A stretch of DNA of 64,000 nucleotides. Source: Heloderma charlesbogerti (taxonomy: Eukaryota; Chordata; Lepidosauria; Squamata; Helodermatidae). Positions 1 through 10,954 of this stretch are shown here, in pieces. The DNA lies in the NCBI GenBank assembly GCA_026122225.1, contig JANEZZ010001852.1, positions 372,001-436,000 on the forward strand. The letters run 5' to 3'. A program made the position numbers and the translations under genes. How positions within the stretch are numbered: position 1 is the stretch's first letter; each line of letters starts with the position of its first letter. A model generated the notes under the pieces. The model ran no database searches and had not been told where the DNA came from. It worked only from the letters and a program-made list of their open reading frames with translations.

Positions 1-81
1 AAGGGCTATTCCAACCAATGCGAAGCAGGGTCAATCTGCTAGTCTAAATGACCCATTTATATAAGATAATATAAATGTACC

Positions 82-640
82 CCATAAGAACATAAGAAGA
101 ACCATGCTGGATCAGACCAAGGGTCCATCTAGTCTAGCAAAGCATTTTGTTCACACAATGGCCAACCAGCTGTCGACCACGAACCCACAAGCAGGACAAG
201 AGTGCAAGAGCACTTTCTGCCCATGTTCCCCAGCGACTGGTGTACATAAGCTTACTGTCTCTGGTGCTGGAGGTAGAACATAGCCATCAGGACTAGTAGC
301 CATTGATAGACTTCTGCTCCAGGTCTTTATCTAACCCCCTTTTAAAGCCATCCAACTTGGTGGCCATCACTCCATCCTGAGTTAGCGAATTCCATAGTTT
401 AACTATGTGCTGTGTGAAGAAGTACTTTCTTTCATCTGTCATGAATCTCCCACCAGTCAGCTTCATAGGATGACCCTGGGTTCTAGTATTATATGAGAGG
501 GAGAAAAAAGTCTCCCTATCCACATTCTCCACAACATGCTGCATAATTCTGTACTCCTCTGCCATGTCTCCACTAACCCTCCTTTTTTCCAAGCTAAACA
601 CGCCTAGCTATTGTAACCTTCCTTCATAGGGGAGATGTAA
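82..640 (-). mobile_element. CR1/L2-like LINE 3' fragment
   Basis: The left part (82-290) is an interspersed 3'-UTR-like sequence seen again at 7291-7440 (CTGGATCAGACCAAGGGTCC and on). The part at 293-601 reads on the minus strand as the C-terminus of a LINE ORF2. The retroelement is therefore on the minus strand with its 3' end near 82. The exact LINE clade is uncertain. Confidence 0.7.
293..601 (-). pseudogene. LINE ORF2 C-terminal remnant
   Basis: The 102-residue frame contains RTQGHPMKL and, further on, FFTQHIVKLWNSL followed by DGFKRGLDK. This is the pattern that closes ORF2 of CR1/L2-type LINEs (a hydrophobic block, WNSLP-like, then FKxxLD). No reverse transcriptase domain remains upstream, so this is a 5'-truncated dead copy. 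It is not a host gene. Confidence 0.6.
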
Positions 641-1503
641 TCATTTGGTGTGTTCATCCTATGCTGCGTACAGTGCCACATCGAAATCAGTTATAAATGA
701 AAAGTCTGTTTAAATTACTGTTAAACTGCTAATTTTGGTAGGGCCACCCCTCCAAAGGTCTAGGCTAGTCATGGCTTTGGAGGGAAACATTGTGAAAATG
801 GAAATGGATGACAGCTCTCCATAAAGGAAGACTTTCTGACTCCTTAAGGATCTCTTGCCTCCTTAAGAGTTCCACCTTCCTTCTTTTAAACTTCCCCTTC
901 CCAATAATGTGGGATTTAGGCTGTAGATGTGGGGTGAGTGGCACTTCAGACACTTGGGTTTTAACCACAACAGTTTACTGGTAATTTAAAGCAAGCAAAT
1001 GACAACAAAAGGTATTTACAGAATACAGCTGAGTTATACAAAAGGCATTAAGAGAAAATAATGGTTGTAAAAACACAAGTTTCTCTACCCTAGATAGACT
1101 TCTCTAAGCTACTTTTTCCTGCTCTCTCTTCATGCTCTGGTCTCTCTGATTCTCTACACACCCTCTCTCTCCCTCTCTCTCTCACTGGCTATCTCGCTCC
1201 CTTTTTATGCCCTCCTTTCTCAAAACCGAAAGTACTGTTTCAAACCTGGAGAAAGTAAACTTAACTCAGGAAAATGAAACTTAACTGGGGAAATGAAACT
1301 ATTCTTCTCAGGGATACCACCTCCCAACAAAAAGCCCAAGGCCTATAGGCCAGACCTTTTTACCTTGCCTCTGTAGGCCTCAAACCTTGACAGAGGCAAT
1401 AACTTATTTCCAGTTTAACAAGTTCTAGGTTCATTAATACAGGCTAGCCCTACCATTGGTAGAGTGAGATATCTGCCTCAGGAGGAAGATTCTGGGGGAC
1501 AGG
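641..1503. other. Intronic sequence, possible old LTR on the minus strand
   Basis: Read on the minus strand, this stretch has a TATA-like CATAAAAAGG near 1200, then a purine-rich block (pyrimidine-rich CTCT at 1130-1200 on +), then CTGTTGTGGTTAAAACCC, which resembles an LTR U5 end. No flanking duplication or TG...CA ends could be fixed, so the LTR reading is only a suggestion. Confidence 0.3.
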
Positions 1504-2402
1504 TAGGGATGGCAGAGAATTCCACCACGGATCTCGGTGCACTGGCATTCGGCCCCCCGAAATATGTGGCGGAACGGCCTGCCATCCCCCTGCCCCCCGC
1601 GGATCCCCCTTGGGATGAGACTTACCTGGGGCGGAACTTCTGGGCGGCGGCAGCTCTGGCGGCGGCGGCGGCAGCGGCTGGTCTTCCGACCGGCTGCTGC
1701 CGCTGCCATTTGCAGTTTTTTTTTTTACAGAGACGTGATAGGCTACGTAAGTTTTTACGTAGCTTAAAAAGTCTGGGTAAAAAAAAAAAAAAAGGCGTAC
1801 ACAAATGGCGGCTATGGCTGCCGCCATTTGCGTACGCTTTTTTTTTTACCCAGACGTTTTAGGCTACATAAAAACTTACGTAGCCTAAAAAGACTGGGTT
1901 AAAAAAAAAAAAAAAGGCGTACGCAAATGGCAGCGGCTACGGCCGCCGCCATTTGCGTTCCTTATTTTGGGCCGTCTTAGTCTACATAAATATTTATGTA
2001 GACTAAGACGGCGAAAATAAGGGGAACGCAAATAGCGTCCGCTACGCTATTTGCGTTCCCCTTATTTTTGCCGTCTTAGTCTACATAAATATTTACATAA
2101 AGACGGCAAAAATAAGGAACGCAAATGGCGGTGGCCATAGCCGCCGCCATTTGCGTACACGGTTTTTGGGGGGGTTTTCCCAGAGCCCTCCGCGGCTGGA
2201 AATCCGGCTGCGGACGGCTCTGGCCTGGCTGGGCCTGGCTGGCTGCTCTGCGGAGCTATCGCGGAGCACAGCCGGCCGCAGAGGATTCCGGGGGGGAGGA
2301 ACGGAGCACCTCCCCCCATCGAGGATTCCGGGGGGAGGGACGGAACGCCTCCCCCCCCATGAACATAATCCGCGAAAGGTAAGTGGCTTTCGTACATCCC
2401 TA
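1504..2402 (-). mobile_element. Palindromic GC-rich non-autonomous hAT-type element, copy A
   Basis: The ends are TAGGGATG and CATCCCTA, flanked by a perfect 8-bp direct duplication GGGACAGG at 1496-1503 and 2403-2410, which is typical of hAT insertion. No transposase is encoded. The interior is a chain of hairpins: 2021-2061 is a 41-nt perfect stem-loop (17-bp arms), at the centre (about 2041) of a larger palindrome spanning about 1943-2139. AAATGGCGG...CCGCCATTT pairs recur at about 1805-1832, 1925-1955 and 2123-2155. It is inverted relative to copy C (60041-60853). The block is much richer in CpG than its surroundings. Confidence 0.85.
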
Positions 2403-2479
2403 GGGACAGGGAGTGGCAGAAAGGTGTTGGAAGACAGCTCTGTATGTGTATCACATAGCCTGCCCTGTATCCCCTAAAC

Positions 2480-2844
2480 CAGGGGTAGGGAAGCTCATTC
2501 AGGCCAAGGGCTGAATTCAGTTTCGGAGAAGCTCTCCGGGGCCGCATTCCAGTGGTGGGTGGGTCCAAAGGCAAAAGGGGCAGAGCCAAAACACCAAAAA
2601 CACCAGCATATTTTAAAGCTCTTACTGCCAGTAACTTTCCTAAGTCTTAGGAAAGATATTTCAATCTTTAAGGATAGGGAAAAAAAACTGTGCAAGACCC
2701 AGGAAACTATCAAACAACAATGGGCAGTTGGAGGAAAGGGGCCAGGCCAGGGGAAGGGGGCATGGCCTGGGAAACCCTGGATGGCCTGGTTGGGACACCA
2801 GGAGGGCTGGATTTGGCCCATGGGCCTCAGGTCCCCCATGCCTG
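2480..2844. mobile_element. Charlie-like hAT MITE
   Basis: The left end CAGGGGTAGGGAAGCTCA and the right end (read inward, CAGGCATGGGGGACCTGA) form imperfect terminal inverted repeats of the CAGGGGTGGG type known from hAT-Charlie elements. Flanks CCCTAAAC (2472-2479) and CCTTAAAC (2845-2852) are an 8-bp duplication with one mismatch. There is no coding capacity. Confidence 0.75.
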
Positions 2845-3164
2845 CCTTAAACTATCCTGCTGTTCACATGTACAATAGAAGCAGCCAGCAGTCTGTGCAT
2901 GGTAGGGGAAGCACCATCTTGTCCCTCACCTCAGGCAGCAAAATGTCTTGGGCCAGCCCTGAATTAATATTTAAATATCTGATATGGCAGCCTATTACAT
3001 TCAAAATGAAATCCCTAAAGGAATAAATCTAAAGGGCCCAAGGAATGCAATTAAGCCAATGTTAAAGGTTACGTATCTGCAAGTTAGGCCCGACAAACTC
3101 AGTCACTGTAGAGATAGGTCTTGTTTTGTATTAATTAGGGCTGAAATCCCAAGTATATTACTAT
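2845..3164. other. Unique-looking intronic sequence
   Basis: No gene, repeat family or regulatory motif that I can support is seen here. Confidence 0.4.
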
Positions 3165-3425
3165 GAATTAAGTCCCATTGAACTTTAGACTGTACACTCC
3201 TTTAGGCACGGACCTGTCTTTGTCACTTAGGCTACAGTCATGTGCACAATTACCTGGGAGTAAGTCTGTCTGAACACAATGAGTAAACATGCATAGGGCT
3301 GCACAGCACATGCACCATTTAGATTTGATGAGGCTGTATGTATGTATGTACAAATTACACACACACACACTGACGTCGTGGGAATTATTTCCAAGTAAAC
3401 ATGCTTAGGATTGGGCTTCAAGTTT
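3165..3425. repeat. Degenerate palindromic AATCCTA-type repeats, split by a short CA tract
   Basis: The core has the form AAGTCCCATTG ... CAATGGGACTTACTT ... GTAAACATGCTTAGGATTG, a short interspersed palindrome. Pieces are seen at 3165-3190, 3245-3300 and 3380-3425, the last ending CATGCTTAGGATTG. A (CA)n stretch lies at 3357-3370. Other members occur at 3852-3965, 5403-5466, 10098-10178, 26097-26172, 34600-34742 and 39201-39372. Confidence 0.55.
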
Positions 3426-3851
3426 AGTAAGCCTCCCCATTTCAGCCCTGGCTGATTTTGCTGTTGTTATTGTGAAGAAAGTAAATATTATGACAAGCTT
3501 CTTGGAAGAGAAATTACTTCTGAATGCATCAGCTGGTAATAATTTTAAAACCATGTGGAATGAAAGCCATTACAAGAAAAAACGAACAACTTGGGAATTA
3601 GTTTAGCAGCGCATCCATTTGTTAGAAAGCAGCTTGCAACTTTTCTGCTTCTCGTTCTGTCCTCCCCTTCTCTTCTTTCCTCAGTATGTTTCAAGATTTG
3701 TATAGTTTAGTTTCCAACTTTGTTATAGCTACCCTGATTCTTCTTACAAATCTTTCTTCTAGATTAAACTTTTATTTTACTTTCAACCCATGTTACATTA
3801 TATCAGCCTCTGATGATATCCGACTGTATTTATGTTTTTTTAATAACATCT
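3426..3851. other. AT-rich unique intronic sequence, possible conserved element
   Basis: No repeat is recognised. The stretch 3440-3700 has a non-repetitive mixed composition with AT-rich words (AGTAAATATTATGAC, GGTAATAATTTTAAAACC). It could be a conserved non-coding element, but conservation cannot be judged from one sequence. Confidence 0.3.
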
Positions 3852-3965
3852 AGCAGCACAATCTTATGCATGTCTACTCAGAGGTAAGTTCCATGAGTTC
3901 ACTGGAGCTTATTCGCAGGAAAGTGAGTACACACTCATCTGGAAATCTCACTGATCTTAACAGGG
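3852..3965. repeat. Palindromic AATCCTA-type repeat
   Basis: CACAATCTTATGCATGTCTA, then CTCAGAGGTAAGTTCC and a diverged partner arm, match the short palindromic repeat family described at 3165. Confidence 0.5.
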
Positions 3966-5402
3966 CTTAATTCTCAGCGGACCTGCACAGAATTGTGGTG
4001 TAAGGTTCTTTTCTATAAAATGTATTCAAGGCAATGTACAACAACAAATCCCATAAACTAATGTTAAAGCAACTGAAGAATAATATAATGATCTGAAATA
4101 ATCTGAGTCAAGAAACTTTACTACTCCAGCAGGAAATAATAATTCAGTATTAGCCTGGGAAGCAGATCTTTCTTTCAAAAGAAGTGATGTGATAGATATA
4201 AAGGTAACCTAAAAAATTAGACAGATTTTTAAAAGAACAACAGCTTTGGGACAGGAAATTTTGAGCAGAGAATTGGTAGTCAAAGTTGTGTGTTTAATCT
4301 TTTCCCTGCTTGCCATTTCTCCACTAAAAATCTCCCCACCACCACTAAAGCTCCTCCATTCATACGTTCAAAAGGCACATGTATGTCATCACTGCTGCTA
4401 TATGCATTGCCATAACAATCTGCGGCAAGACACTTACACACCTCTGAATAAAAAGGTTACTGACCAAACATTTACAGGATGATAGATATCTGGTCTTTGC
4501 ACAAGAACATTTGATTAGCTAATCATAACTGCAATATATCATGAAGATGACTACACAGAGGGTGCAAATTGAACAACTTTAATAAATAAAGCTTACTGAG
4601 AACAGGCCATGCAATACACTGCTGCATGAAACTGAAAGCAGAGTGCCTTCGAGCTGATTCAGGCACTTCCCAATATGGCAAGCCAGGCGGGCCAACACAC
4701 TACAATAAATGTTGTGATCAGTCCATCCATGTCCCATAGGGACTGACAATTGTGAATATATTTTGTCATCCTGGAGCCCTTCCCTCATTTAATTGTTTTA
4801 CCTTTTCCCTTGCTCCAAATGCCCCTGATGTGTCTGTACCTACAATTGGAGATGTGAAAGCCCAGGCAGAAAAATGTGGGGAGAAAGTATTCTCCCCCTC
4901 AAGGATCTTTGGAAAATTTGGAAAGGGACGTTTTCACCTCAATGTTTCCAGTTTTTCACCCAAGCCTTCACATCTCTACCCACATTGCTCCCAATAACCC
5001 TGATAGTCTCCCTCTTCCCACAAATGGCACATTATGGAGTTGCTTAAGAAACCTAGGTTCAAGCTGCACAGTACACTGGAGCTTTGCATTTGGAGCTCCC
5101 AATGTACTTTTCTTTTTAGCAATCACCCATGGCCCCAATTTGGATTGGGGCCATGGTGAGGGAGAGGTCTAATCTATTCCCTCCCCCAGTACTACAGCTT
5201 GGTCCATATCCCCCCACCCCCTCCATTAGCCATGGAGAGTAATATTTGCTAGCTTAAAAACATAAGCCCCCACCTTCTATAGTCACATAAAATCTACTGC
5301 CAAACATAAATTCTGCTCATTAAAAGCCATCTATGAATTGCTACTGCTTGTGCAGAGTTTTTTATGGGCTTTATTTTCATCTGAAATCCTTGGCACACTT
5401 AC
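3966..5402. other. Unique intronic sequence
   Basis: AT-rich DNA with no reading frame or repeat that I can support. A C-rich segment around 4770-5230 (TTGGATTGGGGCCATGG palindrome at 5138-5155) is unexplained. Confidence 0.35.
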
Positions 5403-5466
5403 TTGGCATTAAGTCCCATTGAATCCAGTGGGACTTACTTCTAAATAAACATGCACAGGTTCAGGA
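5403..5466. repeat. Palindromic AATCCTA-type repeat
   Basis: AAGTCCCATTGAATCCAGTG is followed by GGACTTACTTC and AACATGCACAGG, the core of the family described at 3165. Confidence 0.6.
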
Positions 5467-7290
5467 TGTATCCTGCTTAAAAGCAAAGTGATTATAGTTC
5501 CGAATAAAGAATGGGGCTGGGGGAGGGAGCAACAATTGCACCTTTTGATCTCTTGGTATAGCATACTATTTATTTCAAAAATGCTAAAGAAAACCAAATA
5601 ATTTTCATAAACATAGACTTTATGACCAAGGGAGTTATTTGTTTAATGAAAGAAAGAGCTCTTAAAATAAGTGGTTGTGGTTTTATGTCTTCAATGTGTT
5701 TAGATAAACTAACACTGATTTTAATTACAGCTTGAAGAACTCTCATTAAAATGAGGCATTTGGTACAGTGTAATTGGCTGTTGAGTTATTTATGTTCATT
5801 GACATCAGATTTTAAATGACTGAGATGGAAAATCATAGCGTGAACAGACAGCAGAATCTGCATCGCCTAGTCAAACACTGACCCGAGAAATCAGGATTAG
5901 CTCAAAAACCTCACTAAATAAATCACCAACAAAGTGCATTCCATTTTCCCTTTTTCATTTCTGTAGGCATGGGATTTCCCCTCCCACTGATCTTGGTGTT
6001 TTCTGTCTTTTATATTTTGCAGTTAAAAAACAAACTCAGGAGCAGATGTTTCCGCAACTGGGCAAGTGATAGCTTTGTGCTCCACATTGAGAAGGATGTG
6101 TGGGGCAGAAGCTTAACAGGGGGTGGGCAGCTGATGGCAGCTCACATTAGACCAGATTATCAGTTCTGAGCTGGATGGGCTGATGACACTTCTTACAGGA
6201 GTGGGCTAGATAGAAGACTGCATTTCAGGAGTTGTTTCAGTTTCTTCTTCTTGGTTTTCATACCCACAGTTGATGTTCTAGCATTGAGGTGGGGCATGTA
6301 ATGGTGGGTTTCCCATCAATGCACATTCTGGAGTACCCATCAAGAGGCTGGGAGGTTGGACTAGAGCCAGTCCATTTTGGAAATGGGTTATCAGCTTAGC
6401 CCTCAGATCTGGGGGGCTATGTTTTGCAGGACTGACCCATATAATTCGTGGTCATGAAGCACCCCTTCTTCCCATGCTAACCCAGCAGATGGGCTAGGCA
6501 TCTAGCCCAGAAATCTAGCCTAGGCATCTAGCCATCTAGCTTATTCCCCCCGCCATACCCATGCACACATGCCGAGGGGTTTGCATAATTACACTTGGCA
6601 TCGCAGCTTGTCGTGTCGTGCGAACCTGACTAGAGTGGCTTGTTGCTGTGGGTAAGAAGCCACCCAGAACCCATGGGCTGTTTTAGAGTTGATCCTGTCA
6701 GAAACTGGGATGCCAGCAAAGCAGGCTGGTCACTGCCCTCTTCCTGCCAAAACGTGGAAGCTATAATTCATGCAACAAAGTTGTGGCTTGTTTGACATTC
6801 CACCTCTGTGTGCATCTCCATTCTGTTGTGGGCAGAAAGAAAGGTTAAAGGAAGAGGCAATATGCAGGTAAGCCATCCAGCAAAAGATTTGCAGGAAGCA
6901 TGTAATCTTGTCATTGGGTGGATTAAAAATATAATAAATAATAAATAAATAGCAGCCAAATAACTCCTGCCCAGTTAAGTGTCTGAGCCTTCAGTTCATA
7001 CAGAACTGACCAGCTGCTGAATGCTTTCCAGAACTGGCCAGGAGTTTCCCACTCTGCTAGCAATATCAAGTGCCTAGGAGACAACCTGCACTGTAGAAAG
7101 ATCATTGGGGTGTAGATAGTCCCTGAACAATGTAAAACAGCCGCAGGGATGATGGGGAAGTATGGGTGGGGTGAGGAAAATGAAAACCAGGAGTTGAGTT
7201 GCCCAATGCAAAGGAGAAAGAATAGGTTTTGAGTATTTTTGTTTAAAGTTAGAGGGGGAAAATAGTGCGAATATTGGGAGGAAGCGAGTA
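5467..7290. other. Intronic sequence, mostly unique
   Basis: 5590-5960 is AT-rich, free of recognised repeats and looks like a possible conserved element. 6570-6680 contains GTCGTGTCGTGCGAACC, related to the arm of the foldback at 9739-10081. The rest is unassigned. Confidence 0.35.
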
Positions 7291-7440
7291 CTTAAGAAGG
7301 GTCATGCTGAATCAGACCAAGGGTCCATCTAGTCAAGCATTCCGATCCCAACAGTTGCCATCCAGATGCTTCTGGGAAGCATGCAAGACGAGCATGAATG
7401 CAATCCTGCTATTCACAAGTAAATATTCAAAACAGACATT
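7291..7440 (-). mobile_element. LINE 3'-end fragment, same family as 82-640
   Basis: TAAGAAGGGTCATGCTGAAT and CAGACCAAGGGTCCATCTAG repeat the sequence at 82-170 in the same orientation. Only the terminal part is left. Confidence 0.6.
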
Positions 7441-9738
7441 CTGAGCAGTCACTGCCCATATTTCTGACGACGTAAATGGGCATTATATGGCATCTTCCCA
7501 TGTGCCCACAATGGTGTGGGAGTGAGCCTCCCATGCCATTGAACCCCTGAGATAAAGTAATTGCAGTAGGAATCTGTTGTATTCCTATTGACAGTCTTGT
7601 GTAATCATTTCCTAAAAGAAGTAGCAGGTTGTGTATTCCAGCCTTTAATGGTTTTGCACAACACAGAATTTATATTCTGTATTCCTAAAATAAGACTTCT
7701 GACACCCTATATAGGATATGTTGTGCTCCTGTTATAATTACAGCACCTTATAAAAACATGGCAATTCTTTCTAAGCAGGAATTCAGCACTGAGCAGGTGG
7801 CTCTCTACATGATGCTTTTATTTGATTCAACTATATTAGCATCTCGCATCTACATCCTTTTATGTGATAATCCAATCTGGAAAACATTCTGCATTTCCTA
7901 TCAGATACACTCTCACCTTCATTCAATTATCTTTGTTGAAAAGGAATTGAATTAATATAGCCTAATATTTGAAATCTAAAGAGTCTCTTTCTCTTCTGGA
8001 CACAGCTACTTTTCATTCTCTCTTTTTTGCCCAGGGTGAAGTACAAAAACAGAATACTCAGTTAGTTGTTGAAGAGAACGATTGCCAAAAAGAACAGTTG
8101 GATTAAAAAGAAAAAGGCAAAAGGACTTGTATTTGAATCAGTGGGAGTCCATCAGAGTAACAAACAGGCTGAGAACGTTTCTATTTTTCACCCCACAAGT
8201 AATCCATATGCAAATTTTCTGCAACGTTCAGTATGTACTTCCTAGCTCAGTAAACGTTTTCTATTCTTTGCTGCTTAGCTCCCTCAGCTTTTCCCAATTA
8301 GGCTGTGTTTGTTTAGAAAAAGCTTCAGCTCTGTATCTTATGGAAAAAGAACATAAAACTAGAAATATATTATACATTCTTTTAGAATCTAAGTATGCAT
8401 TTTGCTGGTAAATGTAATAAAGAAATTGAGGGCAGGGGGAGCTTTTTCTTGTTTCATTTTATTCACTCAACTTAAAAATACTTTACAGTATCTGGAACAA
8501 CATTCAAAATTCATGACAAATCAGACAATAGCCCCACATGTTACAACCTGCCTTCCTATCCCCAGACACGTAAAAAAAAACCCCACACACTTTCTTTTAG
8601 TATTATCAGTAGTATAATATTCTGTCCCCATGCAATGGAGCTGAGATGGGTAGCCTCACTGCAGGAGCAGGGGGTAGCTGCAGTCTTGTTTGTAGTTTAC
8701 CTTGTAAAATGAAAGGGCATAGGTACTCCAGCCCCATCCATTATTTCATAATAAATAAATACTTCAAAAAATCTTATATGCTCGGGTGCTCTGTAGCTCA
8801 TGGGGAAAGCAAATTTTAAGACTGGATTGTCTATTTTTGTAACACTATATTTTGTAGCTATAATTGATTATGAATTAATAGTGCCGTGTAAATGTTCACC
8901 CACTGTTAGCTTTTTGTGTACACATAATTTACTATTATGTTATACTGTGGTGTCAGTTTTAAAACCCAAGTAAAACTGGGTTTATTTTTTTTTAAACCCA
9001 CACACATTCGTTAGTATGCACAAATACCTGACAATTTTCAAATTATAATAATTATCATAGTTCTAAATGCTTCTTATACAGCCAACTTCCTCATTACTGT
9101 CTGCTTAACTTTATACCATGAGCATTGGTTGAAAGCTCTGATTGTTCCTCCCAATGTCCCGCCAATTCAGGTTGAATGGCTTGAAATAAAGCCTGTTGAT
9201 ACTTTTGTATGCCTAAAGAAGCTGATGGCAACCTTCCACCCCACCTCTGCTGAATGGTGAAATTGACCTGCCAAAGAGAATTTGGGATTTTTAGCACATT
9301 CCCTGTTTGGCTGAGCTAACCAATTATTCTGCACTTGCTATCAAGACTGCAGACTCCCCCCCCTCCCTGAGGTCATTAAGCTTGTCAAAACTAATTTGTC
9401 ACCACAACTGCTGACCCTCATTGCCTCTGACAGCAGCACAAGTATCAAACTAAACAGTCCCTTGCATTAGACGAATGTAAATGACTGATCAGAGCCCCAT
9501 AGTATGTTCTGATTGTATGGTGTGCAGCAGCTTTCTGACCTCATAAGGTGAGGGAGCAGTATCAGTTAAGAAAAGCTGTGTCATCATCTTCTTTGGGTTT
9601 GGGAAGAGTGTGTTTGTGGGGTGGAGGGATTAACAAATAAGCCTACATGATGAATAAGGAGGACTTAAGCATTAAAACTCATGTGGAATTTAATTTTTGA
9701 CAGTCAGGTTTTTTTCACTTGGAAACACGCACACACAT
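7441..9738. other. Unique AT-rich intronic sequence
   Basis: No gene or repeat recognised. The open frames here (for example 8082-8411) are short and AT-driven, with no domain pattern. 9320-9560 is balanced in composition and could be a conserved non-coding element. Confidence 0.35.
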
Positions 9739-10081
9739 GGCCGGCTTGTTTGATGTGGCCAGCTCACTGTGGGTTATTTAACCCACAATGAGCTGCAGTG
9801 CGTGCTGAGTGACATTTTGAATATGCAACCCTGAACAGCGGTTGTCATGTCGTCAGAACTGGCCACTGAGATTCATTTGGGGGTTAAACAACCCTTGCAT
9901 AACTCTACAACAAACTGAGGATTATGCAAGTTTTACCCTCAGTGGCCAGGTTCGCACAATATGACAACCCTTGAGTGGGGGTTGCATATTGAAAATGTTG
10001 CCTGCATGTGCCTGGCATGCACTATGGCTCTTTGTGGGTCAAACAACTCCCAATGGGCTCAACATGTCAGGCAAGCTAGGT
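9739..10081. mobile_element. Foldback (long inverted repeat) element
   Basis: The left half (GGCCAGCTCACTGTGGGTTA, then ATATGCAACCC, then GTTGTCATGTCGT, then ACTGGCCACTGAG) is mirrored on the opposite strand in the right half (CTCAGTGGCCAGGTTCGCAC, ATATGACAACCC, GGGGTTGCATATTG, GTGGGTCAAACAACTCCCAA). The arms are about 165 bp and imperfect. It codes for nothing and is probably a non-autonomous DNA transposon. No target duplication was identified. Confidence 0.65.
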
Positions 10082-10097
10082 CATTGAGTTCTAAGGC

Positions 10098-10178
10098 TGC
10101 AATCCTATATCCTCCTACTTGGGCAAAGCCCCTTTGAACTCAATGAGACTTACTTCTGAGTAATTATGTATAGGACTG
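10098..10178. repeat. Palindromic AATCCTA-type repeat
   Basis: GCAATCCTATATCC, then AACTCAATGAGACTTACTTC, then GTATAGGACTG form a copy of the family described at 3165, directly after the foldback element. Confidence 0.65.
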
Positions 10179-10379
10179 TATTGTAAAATACTGATTTCAC
10201 AGTTGCACAGTCTGCAGCTCTTACTAGGGGGGGGAATTAAGATTAAAGGGCTGCCAGATCACATGTAAAGAAATAAGAGGTCAAAGTATATTAACTCTCA
10301 AATGCTTATGCATAAAATGTGTGTAGTAACCACTACTCTAAACATAGCCACAGCAAAACATACAAATAAATTTCACTTT

Positions 10380-10739
10380 GGGCCAAACTAGATGATAGAT
10401 GAAGTGCAGGAATGCATTTCATGTGTTTGTGTTGCTTTTTAAATAGCAGCCATGGAGAGCCTGATTGAGATCAGAATTCTGTCACTTGGGGAAGGGTGTT
10501 TCTTTCTTTTTAAAAACTTTCTTCCTGGGCCATGGTCTTGATGAAAATCCCACACAAAGCTGCTATCCCCCACCCATATGGCTGCTTTGGGAATAGCTGT
10601 TGGGTGGGGGAATTTTCATGGGGAATATGGTGCAGGAGAAAAAAGATTACACCCCCTCACCCCCTGCTATTTTAAAAACAAAACAAAAAACAGACATGTG
10701 AAATGCATTCGTTTATTTCCTGTATTATCTAGTTGACCC
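10380..10739. mobile_element. MITE with about 70-bp terminal inverted repeats (GGGCCAAACTAGAT type)
   Basis: Left arm: GGGCCAAACTAGATGATAG, GGAATGCATTTCATGTG, TTTTTAAATAGCAG. The right arm read inward is GGGTCAACTAGATAATACAG, GAATGCATTTCACATG, TTTTTAAAATAGCAG. The interior is non-coding. A similar left end occurs at 51784 and 21352. No clear target duplication is visible. Confidence 0.7.
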
Positions 10740-10954
10740 TTGAAAGTCAAGAGTTTGTTTGAATTAGCTGGTGGCTCCTAAACAAAGACACACTGGTGGA
10801 CGCATTTGCTACAATGGTTTGGTGCTATAGTGCTTTTTGTTCTGTGGAAATTGGCTTCCCTGAAATAAAAACTGAAATCATATATATAATTCTTCACCTC
10901 TCTATGTCGGTTATAGTAATTCCTCACCCACCCCTGCACAATATCATATGATTA

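Noticed and set aside
1434..1862. Alanine-rich proteins on both strands around the GC-rich block
   Set aside because: They run across the element boundary, past the splice-donor-like site and through homopolymers; only the 28-codon ATG-to-donor segment is worth attention, and it is reported separately.
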